Positions 26,385 through 34,763 are shown, numbered from the stretch's first letter. The stretch is 64,000 nucleotides of DNA from Amycolatopsis echigonensis (GCF_014174495.1 NZ_JACJHR010000007.1:62001-126000); one strand, 5' to 3'. Numbers and translations are program-made. The notes: generated by a model from the sequence alone, not told the origin.

Positions 26385-26830
26385 TGTGCCGCTTCGTCCG
26401 TGACCGGGGGCAGCCCCTGCATCTTGCGGTACTGGTCCATGATCGTGGTGATCGCCTGGAGGTTTTCCTCGCGCATGCCCGCCGCGCGCATCGCGACCGC
26501 TCGGACGCCTGCCTGGCGCATCGCCTCCACGGCCGCCAGTTCGGACAGCACCGACCCGGCGACCTCGTCGTCGAAGAAGTACGCGACCGAGACCCCGAAG
26601 AACTTCGCCAGTGCGGCCAGCAGCTCCTGAGACGGATTGGTCCGCTTGCCCGTGCGCAGCTGAGACAGGTACACCGCGCCGACCTTCAGCTCCGGCGTCG
26701 CCCGCTTCAGTTCGGCTGCCACCTCGGCGTTCGTCCAGTGCTTCCCTTGCGGGCGCACCGTGCGGAAGAGGTCGTCGAGTCTGGAGGCCAGGGTGGGCCG
26801 GGCATCCGCCGGCTGAGTGTCTTCGGACAT
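26381..26830 (-). CDS. XRE-type HTH regulator (EspR-like length)
   Basis: A 149-residue protein. Residues about 12-85 form an EspR-like XRE domain (LASRLDDLFRTVRPQGKHWT, VYLSQLRTGKRTNPSQELLAALAKFFGV). The C-terminal helical part (LSELAAVEAMRQAGVRAVAMRAAGM) probably dimerises. It is translationally coupled to the ImmA/IrrE gene and preceded by a good promoter with repeated TTAG/CTGAGA-like elements, suggesting autoregulation released by cleavage. Confidence 0.9.
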   Translation of the reverse strand: MSEDTQPADARPTLASRLDDLFRTVRPQGKHWTNAEVAAELKRATPELKVGAVYLSQLRTGKRTNPSQELLAALAKFFGVSVAYFFDDEVAGSVLSELAAVEAMRQAGVRAVAMRAAGMREENLQAITTIMDQYRKMQGLPPVTDEAAQ

Positions 26831-26861
26831 GCTGCTACGCCCCTCCAGTTGCAGCTGATTG

Positions 26862-26905
26862 CTCTCAGCTAAGGCGACTATCTCAGATTAGCTCACAGTT
26901 GACAA
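26862..26905 (-). promoter_or_regulatory. Promoter of the XRE-ImmA/IrrE operon with repeated motif
   Basis: On the minus strand TTGTCA (26905-26900), a 17-bp spacer and GATAGT (26882-26877) form a convincing promoter. A repeated element, GAGCTAATCTGAGA in the spacer/-10 and CTTAGCTGAGAG just downstream, looks like a double operator. A further TAGCtggtgGCTA palindrome lies upstream near 26943. The XRE protein is the natural candidate binder. Confidence 0.6.
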
Positions 26906-27038
26906 TCGCCGGAGGGCTCCACAAGACTGTGCCTCAACGAGATAGCTGGTGGCTAACTCGCCACATTCCGGGCAGGGCGGCAGGCGTAGTACCGGCCCGG
27001 GGCGACGCTGGGGGTGTCGCTCCGCTCGGTCCGCCGAG

Positions 27039-27085
27039 GCCGGGCCCGGAGGCAGCAGACGCATCAGCCTGCCTCCGGGCCCGGC
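27039..27085 (-). terminator. Stem-loop, 17-bp perfect stem
   Basis: GCCGGGCCCGGAGGCAG (27039-27055) is exactly complementary to 27069-27085 across a 13-nt loop. It would end leftward transcripts of the Rv1733c-like gene, although 250 bp lie between. The rest of 26906-27330 shows no supported gene. Confidence 0.55.
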
Positions 27086-27330
27086 GAACTACGTCGTCGC
27101 CGGGCCATCGAGATCACGGTGCCAAGAGCAGCGGTCGAGCGCTTGCCGGGGCGTGGAGGAACGTGGGGGTAGTGCGCGCCCGCGCGGTGGGGACCTGGTG
27201 CGCGGAACTTCCGGTGAGCGTCGGCTGGCTGAGGTGTCCGCGACGGCCGTCGGACTGGCGGATCCGCGCCATTCGAACGGCCGACCGCACTAGCCGGAGG
27301 AGTTCCGGTGCGGAACTCCCGCCGGAACTG

Positions 27331-27963
27331 TCAGCGAACCGCTTCCGGCCCGGCGAGCTGCGCCCATTCCTCGGCCCACCGCGCCGCGCGCCGGTGGTCG
27401 AGCACTCGTCGCGCCACCCAGAACGCGCCGCCCAGCACTCCGACCGCGCACAGCCAGCAGAAGGCCGCGACGAGCACGCCGTTGGTGACCGCGTCCGCGT
27501 GCGTCAGCGGGGCGGTGGTCTGCCTGCCGGTGTCGTCGAGCCAGATGTCGGTGGTCGAGCCCTCGGTCGCGGAAGCGCTGGGCACCGTGATGACGCCGGT
27601 CCGCTGCACGCCGTTCGGCGGCTTCCAGACCGCGTTCACGCGCGCGGTGTTGGCGATCGGCGCGCTGTCGCCGACCGAAGCCGCCGGTTGCGTGGCCGTC
27701 GTGAGCACCGTGGCGGTGACCTGGTGCCGCGACTGCATCTGCGCGTCCGACGCGGCGGTCTCCGCGGCGATGTCCTCGCTGCCGATCATCATCGCGAAGG
27801 GAATCGCGATGAGCGCCAGCAACGTGACGATCCCGGCGAGTACGCCTTCGATCCGATCCGACCGGCGAACGAGCGGGTTGCGCACGGCGCCGAGCCGTCG
27901 GAGCAATCGTTTACCAGGGTGTGGTGGTCTGCCTGCCCGAGTCCTGTTCCGCATGGCTTCCAT
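27331..27963 (-). CDS. Rv1733c-like membrane protein
   Basis: A 210-residue protein with two membrane helices, IEGVLAGIVTLLALIAIPFA near residue 40 and GVLVAAFCWLCAVGVLGGAFW near residue 175, enclosing an extracytoplasmic domain with the family-like VWKPPNGVQRTGVI and DIWLDDTGR. Rv1733c of M. tuberculosis is a DosR-regulated membrane antigen of unknown function; homologues are plentiful in actinomycetes. ATG 27963 has AGAGG just upstream; an ATG 9 bp inside and one 39 bp outside are alternatives. Confidence 0.85.
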   Translation of the reverse strand: MEAMRNRTRAGRPPHPGKRLLRRLGAVRNPLVRRSDRIEGVLAGIVTLLALIAIPFAMMIGSEDIAAETAASDAQMQSRHQVTATVLTTATQPAASVGDSAPIANTARVNAVWKPPNGVQRTGVITVPSASATEGSTTDIWLDDTGRQTTAPLTHADAVTNGVLVAAFCWLCAVGVLGGAFWVARRVLDHRRAARWAEEWAQLAGPEAVR

Positions 27964-28449
27964 GGTCCTCTTTCGCGCGCGCGAGCGCTGTGTCCCGCGC
28001 AACGTTTTTCGCGTTTTTCCTGGGGATCCGGTGTGTTTCTGCTTACCTCCGGGCCCGGGGTTTACCCGTGTGGGTGACGACGAGCGGAGGTTTGCCCTGC
28101 GAGGGCACGGTTTCGGCCCCGTCGCGGCGCGCGGCGAGTGGTCCAGGCCAATGCCTCACTGGTCCGGCAGGCGTTGCCCGCGTTGATCTTTCGCTCGGCT
28201 TGTCCGTGGATGGGTTGCGGTACCGACGGTTCAGCGGCGCGGTCGATCGGCGGATCGTCTGATTCGCACGGTTCACTTTGGCGGGTAAGCGATCTTGTGT
28301 CCTCGCGCACTGGACGCTGACGCGACTGTGCGCGGAAAGTTCGCCTGCGGGCCACCGCGGGTTTCCGTCGCGGACGGGCCAGGCTGGCGGGTGTGCCCGG
28401 CTTGGAATCGGGCGATTGCCGAGAAACAATCCCGCTATCCGGGAGCCAT
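27964..28449. other. Intergenic stretch without a supported gene
   Basis: This 486-bp gap separates two leftward genes. Reading frames through it have Arg/Pro-rich, low-information translations and no good start sites. It must carry the promoter of the Rv1733c-like gene, but no clear hexamer pair is visible. Confidence 0.5.
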
Positions 28450-28872
28450 TCAGTCGACCAGCCGAATCGTCGTCGTCGAGCTGTACGAACGACGCCGGGT
28501 GATCCCGTGTTCGGCGACGATTCCGAGTTGGATGCTGCGGTCGGCGGGCGCCCAGTAGCCGGTGCGCACGAAATAGCCGTCCATTGTGCAGAGCCGGTTC
28601 GCGCTCTTGCGGGAACTGATCGCTTCCCAGCCCCATTGCCGTCCGCTCTCCTCGACGCCGTTGCGCCGCACGTGCAGCCGCGGGTTCCCGATCTCCCGGC
28701 AGTACGCGCTGCCGTCCGCGATGTAGAGCACGCCGTCGACCTTGTAGAACCGCTTGCCGTCCAACAGGCTCACCTGGCCGGACAGGGTGAAGTGCACCCT
28801 GCCGCCCTGGGCCCCGTCCATCGTCCAGTCGAGGCAGAATTCCTTCGTCGGAACCTCGAGCGACTGGGTCAT
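28450..28872 (-). CDS. Small hypothetical protein
   Basis: A 140-residue soluble protein starting MTQSLEVPTKEFCLDWTMDG. AAAGGAGAG lies 6 nt before the ATG. It is beta-rich in appearance (VHFTLSGQVSLLDGKRFYKVDGVLYIADG, WGWEAISSRKSANRLCTMDGYFVRTGYWAP) with four cysteines and many aromatic residues, no signal peptide and no membrane helix. The family is not recognised. It is monocistronic and flanked by sizeable gaps on both sides. Confidence 0.75.
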   Translation of the reverse strand: MTQSLEVPTKEFCLDWTMDGAQGGRVHFTLSGQVSLLDGKRFYKVDGVLYIADGSAYCREIGNPRLHVRRNGVEESGRQWGWEAISSRKSANRLCTMDGYFVRTGYWAPADRSIQLGIVAEHGITRRRSYSSTTTIRLVD

Positions 28873-29123
28873 GGCCGTCTCTCCTTTGCTGCCTGCCGGA
28901 GCGTCCAGGAAAATATAAGGAAGAAACGGGTTTACGACAGGTATCGGGAACCGTTTTCACCCAAAGAGGCCCCGTGAACACGCATCGTGGTCAAGCCTCG
29001 ATTAATCGGTGGAATTACCGCCGATGGGGTATCGCGGACACGATAAGTGAATTCTTCGTGCCCGAAACCGGTGGCGGCCCGCCGGTCGCGGAGCCAGCGG
29101 GCCGGACACGTCGTGTCGGCAGC

Positions 29124-29191
29124 GTGACATCGTCCATGACGCTTGTCATAGTGCTGGCGGTGTGCGACCCTCGGGTTATGACAACTGTCAT
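29124..29191 (+). promoter_or_regulatory. Promoter with two matching palindromes (GNAT-TetR operon)
   Basis: GTGACA (29124-29129), a 17-bp spacer and CATAGT (29147-29152) form the likely promoter. ATGACGCTTGTCAT (29136-29149) overlaps spacer and -10. ATGACAACTGTCAT (29178-29191) covers the GNAT start codon. Both share ATGAC-N4-GTCAT and their centres are 42 bp apart, four helical turns, which fits a TetR-type regulator binding twice. The rest of 28873-29177 has no supported gene. Confidence 0.7.
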
Positions 29192-29783
29192 GACCGCCGT
29201 GCGACCGGCCACCGCCGGTTCCGCGGCCGACCTCGTCCGCGCCTGCTCGCCGGAGTCGCTGAGCCGCCGGTTCACCCTCGGCGGCCGGATCGACCCGGAG
29301 GCGGTCCTGTCCCGGTACCGGCGTTTCCTCCTCGCTGGCACCGCTCTCGTCGCCGAGGTTTCGGGCGCGCCGGCCGGGCTGCTGAACGCGGTCCCGGAGG
29401 AGGGCTCCCGCGTCGAACTGGGGCTGCTCGTCGCCGACCGGTGGCAGCGACGCGGCATCGGTCGCGGCCTGGTGGGGCTGGCCGCTGAGCAGTGGCGAGG
29501 CTGGACGCTGCACGCCACGGTGCAGGACGGCAACATCGCTGCGGAAGGATTGCTGCGGGCGTGCGGGTTCCGCTTCGTCCCGGGGTACGGCGGGGAGCAC
29601 GAGTACGAGCTGACGGTCACGGAGGAGACGCTCGATGACGGAACGGCCGGCGCGCGACCGGATGGTCTTCAGCGCTGCGCAGTTGCTGCGTACGCAGGGC
29701 TTGAGCGGCACCGGGATGCGCGAGGTAGTAGCGCATGCCGAAGCGCCGCGGGGGTCGCTGCAGCACTACTTCCCGGGCGGTAA
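29178..29783 (+). CDS. GNAT family N-acetyltransferase with 3' extension overlapping tetR
   Basis: The GNAT fold occupies residues 1-153: MTTVMTAVRPATAGSAADL, LGLLVADRWQRRGIGRGLVGL (acetyl-CoA loop) and DGNIAAEGLLRACGF. The frame then runs 49 residues further (GTAGARPDGLQRC to LLPGR), overlapping the TetR gene by 149 bp in another frame. This tail has no domain character, so a recent loss of a stop near 29640 or a small indel is likely. The start codon lies inside a palindrome, and a second in-frame ATG at 29190 is possible. Substrate unknown. Confidence 0.8.
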   Translation: MTTVMTAVRPATAGSAADLVRACSPESLSRRFTLGGRIDPEAVLSRYRRFLLAGTALVAEVSGAPAGLLNAVPEEGSRVELGLLVADRWQRRGIGRGLVGLAAEQWRGWTLHATVQDGNIAAEGLLRACGFRFVPGYGGEHEYELTVTEETLDDGTAGARPDGLQRCAVAAYAGLERHRDARGSSACRSAAGVAAALLPGR

Positions 29784-30231
29784 GGAACAGCTGTTCAGCG
29801 AGGCTATCGAGTGGGCCGGTCGCCAGGCCGCGCGCCGCGTGACGCGCGCCATGGACTCTCTCGCGGACCCGACGCCGTCCGCGCTCTTCGCCGCGGTTGT
29901 CGAGTACTGGCGCGCAGAGTTCGTCGGGATCGGCTACGACTACGGCTGTCCGTTAGTAGCTACCGTCGCCGACACGGCGGCGTCGAGCGAACCGCTGCGC
30001 GAGCGCGCGAACGACGCTTTCGCACAATGGCGGAAGCCCATCGTGTCTGCGCTACAGGAAATGGGCGTACCAGCGGCGCGCGCTGCTTCACTGGCGGTAT
30101 TGATGATCAGCGCGCTTGAAGGGGCCATCGTGCTGGCGCGCGTCGAGCGTTCGGTCATGGCGCTCGACACCGTGGTCGAAGAGCTAGGTCCAGTTCTCGA
30201 CGCGGCAGTGGACAAGCGCCGCCGTCGCTAG
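29635..30231 (+). CDS. TetR family regulator (LmrA/YxaF-like C-terminal domain)
   Basis: A 198-residue TetR protein. The HTH is AAQLLRTQGLSGTGMREVVAHAEAPRGSLQHYFPGGKEQL, with the GSLQHYFPGGKEQL ending typical of the LmrA/YxaF group. The C-terminal ligand domain includes YDYGCPLVATVADTAASSEPL, also typical. It is likely the binder of the two palindromes in front of the GNAT gene and so autoregulates the pair. It ends 3 bp into the convergent enoyl-CoA hydratase gene. Confidence 0.92.
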   Translation: MTERPARDRMVFSAAQLLRTQGLSGTGMREVVAHAEAPRGSLQHYFPGGKEQLFSEAIEWAGRQAARRVTRAMDSLADPTPSALFAAVVEYWRAEFVGIGYDYGCPLVATVADTAASSEPLRERANDAFAQWRKPIVSALQEMGVPAARAASLAVLMISALEGAIVLARVERSVMALDTVVEELGPVLDAAVDKRRRR

Positions 30232-30962
30232 CTCCGGTCGAGCTTCGCGCGCAACGTGGCCACTGTGTCCGGGTCGTGCAGCAGATCGGCGAAGTGCTTG
30301 GACTCCGACTCCATTCGCGCTTCGACGCTCTCGTCGGTGCGGTCGTGCAGCAGCGCGCGCGTCGCCTTCAATGCGCGCACCGACCGTGCCGCGAGCGTCT
30401 CGACGCGTTCCGAAACGCGCTTACGGAGCGCTGTCTCGTCAGGGAGCACCTCGTTGACCAACCCGAGTTGCGCCGCCTCAACCGCAGGCAAGCGTTCTCC
30501 GAACAGCAGCAGCTCCGTCGCACGCTGTGGCCCGACACGGCGCGGCAGTGCGTAACTGCTGCCGAACTCCGGCACCAATCCCAACGGTACGAAGGGGAAC
30601 TGCAGGTAGCTGCGTTCGGTGGCATAGACGAGGTCACAGTGCAGCAGCAGGGTCGCACCGATGCCGACAGCGGGGCCGTCGACCGCTGCGACGACTACTG
30701 CCTGCGTCGCGAGCAATGCCTCCTGAAAGACCCGCGCGGGCGTCTTCGTGCGGTCACCGGCTTCGTGCGCGAGGAAGTCGCCGAGATCGTTGCCTGCGGT
30801 GAACGCACCGCCAGCTCCGCTCAGTACAGCGATGGGCGTGCGGACAGCGTCGAAGGCGTCAGCGAGGGCGACGTACATCGCCTTCGTGAGCGCGTTCCGC
30901 TTCTCCGGCCGATTGATGGTGATGGTGGTGACCTGTCCGTCGACAGTCGTCTCGATGCTCAT
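30228..30962 (-). CDS. Enoyl-CoA hydratase/isomerase family protein
   Basis: Crotonase-fold enzyme of 244 residues: ITINRPEKRNALTKAMY, the first oxyanion region GAFTAGNDLGDF, the second VDGPAVGIGATLLLHCDLVYA, and FPFVPLGLVPEFGSSYALPR. The Glu pair of classical hydratases is partly replaced (EFGSS rather than E...GG), as in isomerase-like members, so hydratase activity is not certain. The start directly abuts the stop of the upstream aminotransferase-fold gene (TGA-ATG). Confidence 0.9.
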   Translation of the reverse strand: MSIETTVDGQVTTITINRPEKRNALTKAMYVALADAFDAVRTPIAVLSGAGGAFTAGNDLGDFLAHEAGDRTKTPARVFQEALLATQAVVVAAVDGPAVGIGATLLLHCDLVYATERSYLQFPFVPLGLVPEFGSSYALPRRVGPQRATELLLFGERLPAVEAAQLGLVNEVLPDETALRKRVSERVETLAARSVRALKATRALLHDRTDESVEARMESESKHFADLLHDPDTVATLRAKLDRS

Positions 30963-32159
30963 TCACAGCTCCGCAACAGCAGCGAGCAGCAGATCGACTT
31001 CCGCTGCAGTCGTGTACGGCGCGATGCCAGCGCGTACGGCACCAGTGTCGCCAAGGCCGAGATGCCGCGCGCACTCGATGGCGTAGAAGGTCGAAGCAGG
31101 CGCGTTGATCCCACGCGCTCCGAGACGCTCGTACACGGCCTGCGGCGTCAGGCCAGTGACGGAGAACAACACTGTCGGCGTACGGCGACGCGTCGGCGAG
31201 CCGTAATGCACGACCCGCGGCAGTGCGGCGAGCCCGTCCTCCAAACGCTGCAACAGGGCGTCTTCGTGCTCTTCGAGAGCCGTAAGCGAGGTACGCAAAC
31301 GCTCGCGACGGCTGCCTTCGCTTGGCACGAGCCCCGCGAGGAAGTCGATAGCCGCGGTAGTGCCCGCGAGAAGCTCGTACGGCAACGTACCCAGCTCGAA
31401 GCGCTCTGGAACCGCGTTGCTCGACGGCAGCAGCTTGTCCGGCTGCAGTGTCTCCAGAAGATCCGGTGAGGCGGCGAGAAGGCCGAGGTGCGGGCCGAGG
31501 AACTTGTACGGCGAGCAGGCGTAGAAGTCCGCGCCCAAGGCGGCGATGTCGACCGGCGCGTGCGGCGTCAAGTGCACGCCGTCCACGTAGCTCAGCGCGC
31601 CTGCTTCGCGCACCGCGTCGGTAATCGCCGGGATGTCCGGGCGCGTGCCCAGGAGGTTCGAGGCGGCGGTGACCGCGACCAGCCGAGTCCGGTCAGTGAG
31701 CAGTTCCGTGATCGATGACGTCGGCAGCTCGCCCGTCTCGGGATCGAAGTCCGCCCAGCGGACAGTCGCGCTGCGAGCTTCGGCAGCCTGCACCCACGGG
31801 CGAACGTTGGCGTCGTGGTCCAGGCGGGTCACCACGACCTCGTCGCCCGGACCCCAGTTCTTCGCGAGCGTACGGGAGAAGTCGTAGGTCACCTGGGTCA
31901 TGCTGCGCCCGAACACGACGCCCTCCGGACGCGCGCCGAGCAGGTCAGCGACGGCTTGGCGGGCTTCGCGCACGACACCGTCCGCGCGGCGCTCCGCCGC
32001 CGTCACGGTGCCGCGGTTCGCGATGGCGGAACAGAGCGTCGAGGACACTGCGTCGCCGACCACGTCCGGGACCTGGGAACCACCGGGTCCGTCGAAGTGG
32101 GCAGCGCCGTTCTCGAGCGAGGGGAAGTGCTTGCGGATCGCGTTCACGTCGTAGGCCAC
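30963..32159 (-). CDS. Cysteine desulfurase-like PLP enzyme (class V aminotransferase fold)
   Basis: A 398-residue fold-type I enzyme of the cysteine-desulfurase-like group (TIGR01976 type). Visible are FDGPGGSQVPDVV at the N-terminus, DHDANVRPWVQAAE, SYVDGVHLTPHAPVDI (cofactor Asp), and the Schiff-base Lys in ACSPYKFLGPHLG. The flexible catalytic-cysteine loop of true desulfurases is not evident, so activity is uncertain. GTG 32159 is chosen; upstream residues to the next ATG lack ribosome-binding support. It lies immediately upstream of the enoyl-CoA hydratase gene, zero gap. Confidence 0.88.
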   Translation of the reverse strand: MAYDVNAIRKHFPSLENGAAHFDGPGGSQVPDVVGDAVSSTLCSAIANRGTVTAAERRADGVVREARQAVADLLGARPEGVVFGRSMTQVTYDFSRTLAKNWGPGDEVVVTRLDHDANVRPWVQAAEARSATVRWADFDPETGELPTSSITELLTDRTRLVAVTAASNLLGTRPDIPAITDAVREAGALSYVDGVHLTPHAPVDIAALGADFYACSPYKFLGPHLGLLAASPDLLETLQPDKLLPSSNAVPERFELGTLPYELLAGTTAAIDFLAGLVPSEGSRRERLRTSLTALEEHEDALLQRLEDGLAALPRVVHYGSPTRRRTPTVLFSVTGLTPQAVYERLGARGINAPASTFYAIECARHLGLGDTGAVRAGIAPYTTAAEVDLLLAAVAEL

Positions 32160-32252
32160 GGCTGCCAGCTTGCCTGATCCCCGGGCGAGTGTCGTGCTCC
32201 GCGCGGGTGCGATCATGCCGCTGTCCCGTTGCCCTTGGAGAGGGGTTCGCCG

Positions 32253-32885
32253 GTGCTCGCCGAACAGGTCGAAAAACTGCTCGCCCAGCCGTTGCCGTGG
32301 CCGATCGTGCAGGCAGGCGACCCCGTGCTGCGTGCCGCCGCGCGCCCGTACGAGGGCGAACTGAGCGACGAGACGCTGTCCGCGCTGATCGCGGGCATGA
32401 AGGAGACCATGCACGCCGCGCCCGGCGTCGGCCTCGCCGCGCCGCAGATCGGCCTGTCGGTCCGGATCGCGGTCGTCGAGGACAGTGCTCGGGAACGTCC
32501 GGGGGTCGCCGAATCCACCCTCGCGACCCGCGGGATCGTTCCGCTGCCGTTCCGCGTGCTGGTGAACCCGACATACACCCGAGTGGGCGATGAAACCGCC
32601 GCGTTCTTCGAGGGCTGCCTGAGCGTGCACGGCTGGCAGGCCGTCGTCGCCCGAGCCCTGCGGATCCGGCTTCGCGGCGCCGACGAAACCGGTGCCGCCC
32701 TGGACGAGGAATTGTCTGGCTGGCCAGCGCGAATCGTCCAGCACGAGACGGATCACCTGCACGGCATCCTGTACCTGGACCGAGCCGAACTGCGCTCGCT
32801 GTCCACCCACGAGGCCGTCGCCCGCCGCTGGACCCAGCCGACACCTGCCGAGGCCGCTCGCGAACTGGGCTTCGACCTCCCCTGA
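32253..32885 (+). CDS. def: Peptide deformylase
   Basis: Metal-dependent deformylase of 210 residues acting on N-formyl-Met of nascent proteins. All three motifs are present: GVGLAAPQIGL, EGCLSV with Cys122, and QHETDHLHG with His164, Glu165 and His168. The GTG at 32253 follows GAGAGGGG at proper spacing; TTG codons at 32229 and 32235 are alternatives. Length and an N-terminal segment before the catalytic core fit actinobacterial type III-like forms. Actinomycetes usually carry more than one copy. Confidence 0.93.
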   Translation: MLAEQVEKLLAQPLPWPIVQAGDPVLRAAARPYEGELSDETLSALIAGMKETMHAAPGVGLAAPQIGLSVRIAVVEDSARERPGVAESTLATRGIVPLPFRVLVNPTYTRVGDETAAFFEGCLSVHGWQAVVARALRIRLRGADETGAALDEELSGWPARIVQHETDHLHGILYLDRAELRSLSTHEAVARRWTQPTPAEAARELGFDLP

Positions 32886-32972
32886 CTCCTTCGGCGCCGG
32901 TTTTTGTCGGTGGCCGCTGATACGTTCCTCCGCAGTCGCCCCGCCCGGGGCTTGCCACTGGGGAGGAATCTC

Positions 32973-33797
32973 GTGAACTCGTTGCAAGACAAGGCAAAAC
33001 TCTTCCGCGAACTGCACGCGACGGACGTCCTCGTCCTGCCGAACGCCTGGGACGCGGGCAGCGCGGTCGCCATCGAACGCGCCGGTGCCCCAGCGATCGC
33101 CACCACCAGCGGCGGCGTCTCCTGGGCGCTGGCCAGAGGCGACGGCCAGCAGCTCTCCCGCGCGGAAATGCTGTCAGTGATCGCCCAGATCGCCGCGGCC
33201 GTAGAAGTCCCGGTCACCGCCGACGTGGAAGGCGGCTACGGCTCAGCTCCCTCGGCCGTCGCCGAAACCGTGACGGGCGTAGTCGAGGCCGGTGCGGTAG
33301 GCGTGAACCTGGAAGACTCCCGCGCCGGAACCGCCACCCTCTTCACCCCGGACGAACAGGCAGAACGCTTCACCGCGGCCCGCGCCTCCGCCGCGACGGC
33401 CGGTCTCTCGGAGTTGTGGATCAACGCCCGGACGGACGTGTACCTGTTCGGAATCGGCGAACCCGCCGGCCGCTTCGACGACGTACTGACCCGAGCCCGC
33501 GTCTACGCCGACGCCGGAGCGGACAGCATCTTCGTCCCGGGCCTGGTGGACGTCGAGGTCCTGGCGGAGCTGGCAAAGGCCTCGCCCATCCCGGTCAGCG
33601 CCATGGCTGGCCCCGGCGCACCCCCGGTGTCGGACCTGGCAGGGGCCGGAGTGCGCCGGGTGAGCGTGGGAACGGCCATTGCCCAGGCGGCCTACTCGCT
33701 GGCCCACCACGCGGCGGCCGAGGTGCTGAACCAGGGGACCTACGGGGAGGTGACGGGCGCACTGGACTTCGGAACGGTGAACGGCTGGTTCAACTGA
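32973..33797 (+). CDS. Isocitrate lyase/PEP mutase family protein
   Basis: A 274-residue TIM-barrel enzyme of the PEP mutase/2-methylisocitrate lyase superfamily: VLVLPNAWDAGSAVAIERAG, IATTSGGVSWALA, VPVTADVEGGYG (metal-binding Asp), GVNLEDSRAG and WINARTDVYLFG. It lacks the KKCGH-type lyase loop, so C-C bond cleavage of another small oxo-acid, or oxaloacetate-type chemistry, is possible. GGGAGG lies before the GTG at 32973. It stands 87 bp after def without evident functional link. Confidence 0.9.
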   Translation: MNSLQDKAKLFRELHATDVLVLPNAWDAGSAVAIERAGAPAIATTSGGVSWALARGDGQQLSRAEMLSVIAQIAAAVEVPVTADVEGGYGSAPSAVAETVTGVVEAGAVGVNLEDSRAGTATLFTPDEQAERFTAARASAATAGLSELWINARTDVYLFGIGEPAGRFDDVLTRARVYADAGADSIFVPGLVDVEVLAELAKASPIPVSAMAGPGAPPVSDLAGAGVRRVSVGTAIAQAAYSLAHHAAAEVLNQGTYGEVTGALDFGTVNGWFN

Positions 33798-34289
33798 GGA
33801 CGGCCACGGCTGATGAACTGCCTGGGGTTAAGCCTTGCCGGGGGCGGCGATCCAGGTTGTCCCGCGGCTTGTCGGGCCGAACGAATCGGAACCACTCGGC
33901 TTCCCGTTGAAACCCTTGCGCCTGCCGGGTGCTGCCGCCGCTCGTCCGGTGCCTGCTCGTTGTGTCGGGCAGGAAGGTGCCGCGGGCCTTCCGAGGGGGC
34001 CGGGACGAGCCTGGGATTGGAGCCATGCCCGGTCTTCGCAGGGAAGCAGGGCGGCTAGCGAGGAAGTCGACACGGTCGGCAGCGGGAGCGATCGCGTGCT
34101 TGGCGATCCGTTCCCGGCCGCGGACTTCGGCGGCCCGGCGGCGCGCTTCGGTACGCCTCCGTCCGCGGAAACCCTCGACGCGGCGGCGGACTTCGTCGCA
34201 TGTGAGCCGGTCAGTGAACTCGTCCGAAGTACCCGAGGCGCGCACCGCGGCCAGCACCTGGCCGATGAGCGTCTGCGGTTGCAGCGAGT

Positions 34290-34612
34290 GAGTCGGGTCT
34301 GGTCTTACGAGCGGACTGGGTCGATCGAGTTGGGTGTGGCGTTGCGGACCGACCGGGCGAAGCGAGCCGGGGCTCGGCGTTCGCAGGGGAGCAGGACCGA
34401 GCGAGTCGGGTCTGGCTTTTGCGGGCGGATTGGGTTGAGTGAGTTGGGTGTGGCGTTGCGGACTGGCCGGGCGAAGCGAGCCGGGGCTCGGCGTTCGCAG
34501 GGGAGCAGGACCGAGCGAGTCGGGTCTGGCTTTTGCGGGCGGATTGGGTTGAGTGAGTTGGGTGTGGCGTTGTGGAGCGGCCGGGCGAAGCGAGGCGGGC
34601 TCGGCCGGGTAG
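34290..34612. repeat. 114-bp direct tandem repeats, three copies
   Basis: Units begin at 34307, 34421 and 34535 with period exactly 114 bp; copies 1 and 2 are nearly identical over their 3' two thirds, copy 3 decays after about 75 bp, and a partial unit precedes copy 1. The period equals 38 codons, so frames stay open on both strands, but translations are low complexity and no start signal is convincing. The whole 33798-34763 gap is G-rich on the plus strand, and I support no gene in it. Confidence 0.85.
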
Positions 34613-34763
34613 CCGCGTCGCGCGGGCACGCGGCTCGACCGGGCTGGCAGGTCGATCGCGAGACGGGTCGACCGCGCAGCCACGTCGGGCGGGCAGGTCG
34701 GGCAGGCAGGTCGGGCGGGCAGAGCGAGGCGAGATGGCGACTCGAACCAGCCCGACCGGTCTC

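Noticed and set aside
26949-27293. Small plus-strand frame upstream of the XRE gene
   Set aside because: It crosses a strong stem-loop and has Gly/Arg/Ser-rich composition; promoter and terminator explain the region better.
34290-34612. CRISPR array
   Set aside because: The repeats are 114-bp contiguous direct units without spacers, not palindromic short repeats, and no cas gene is nearby.
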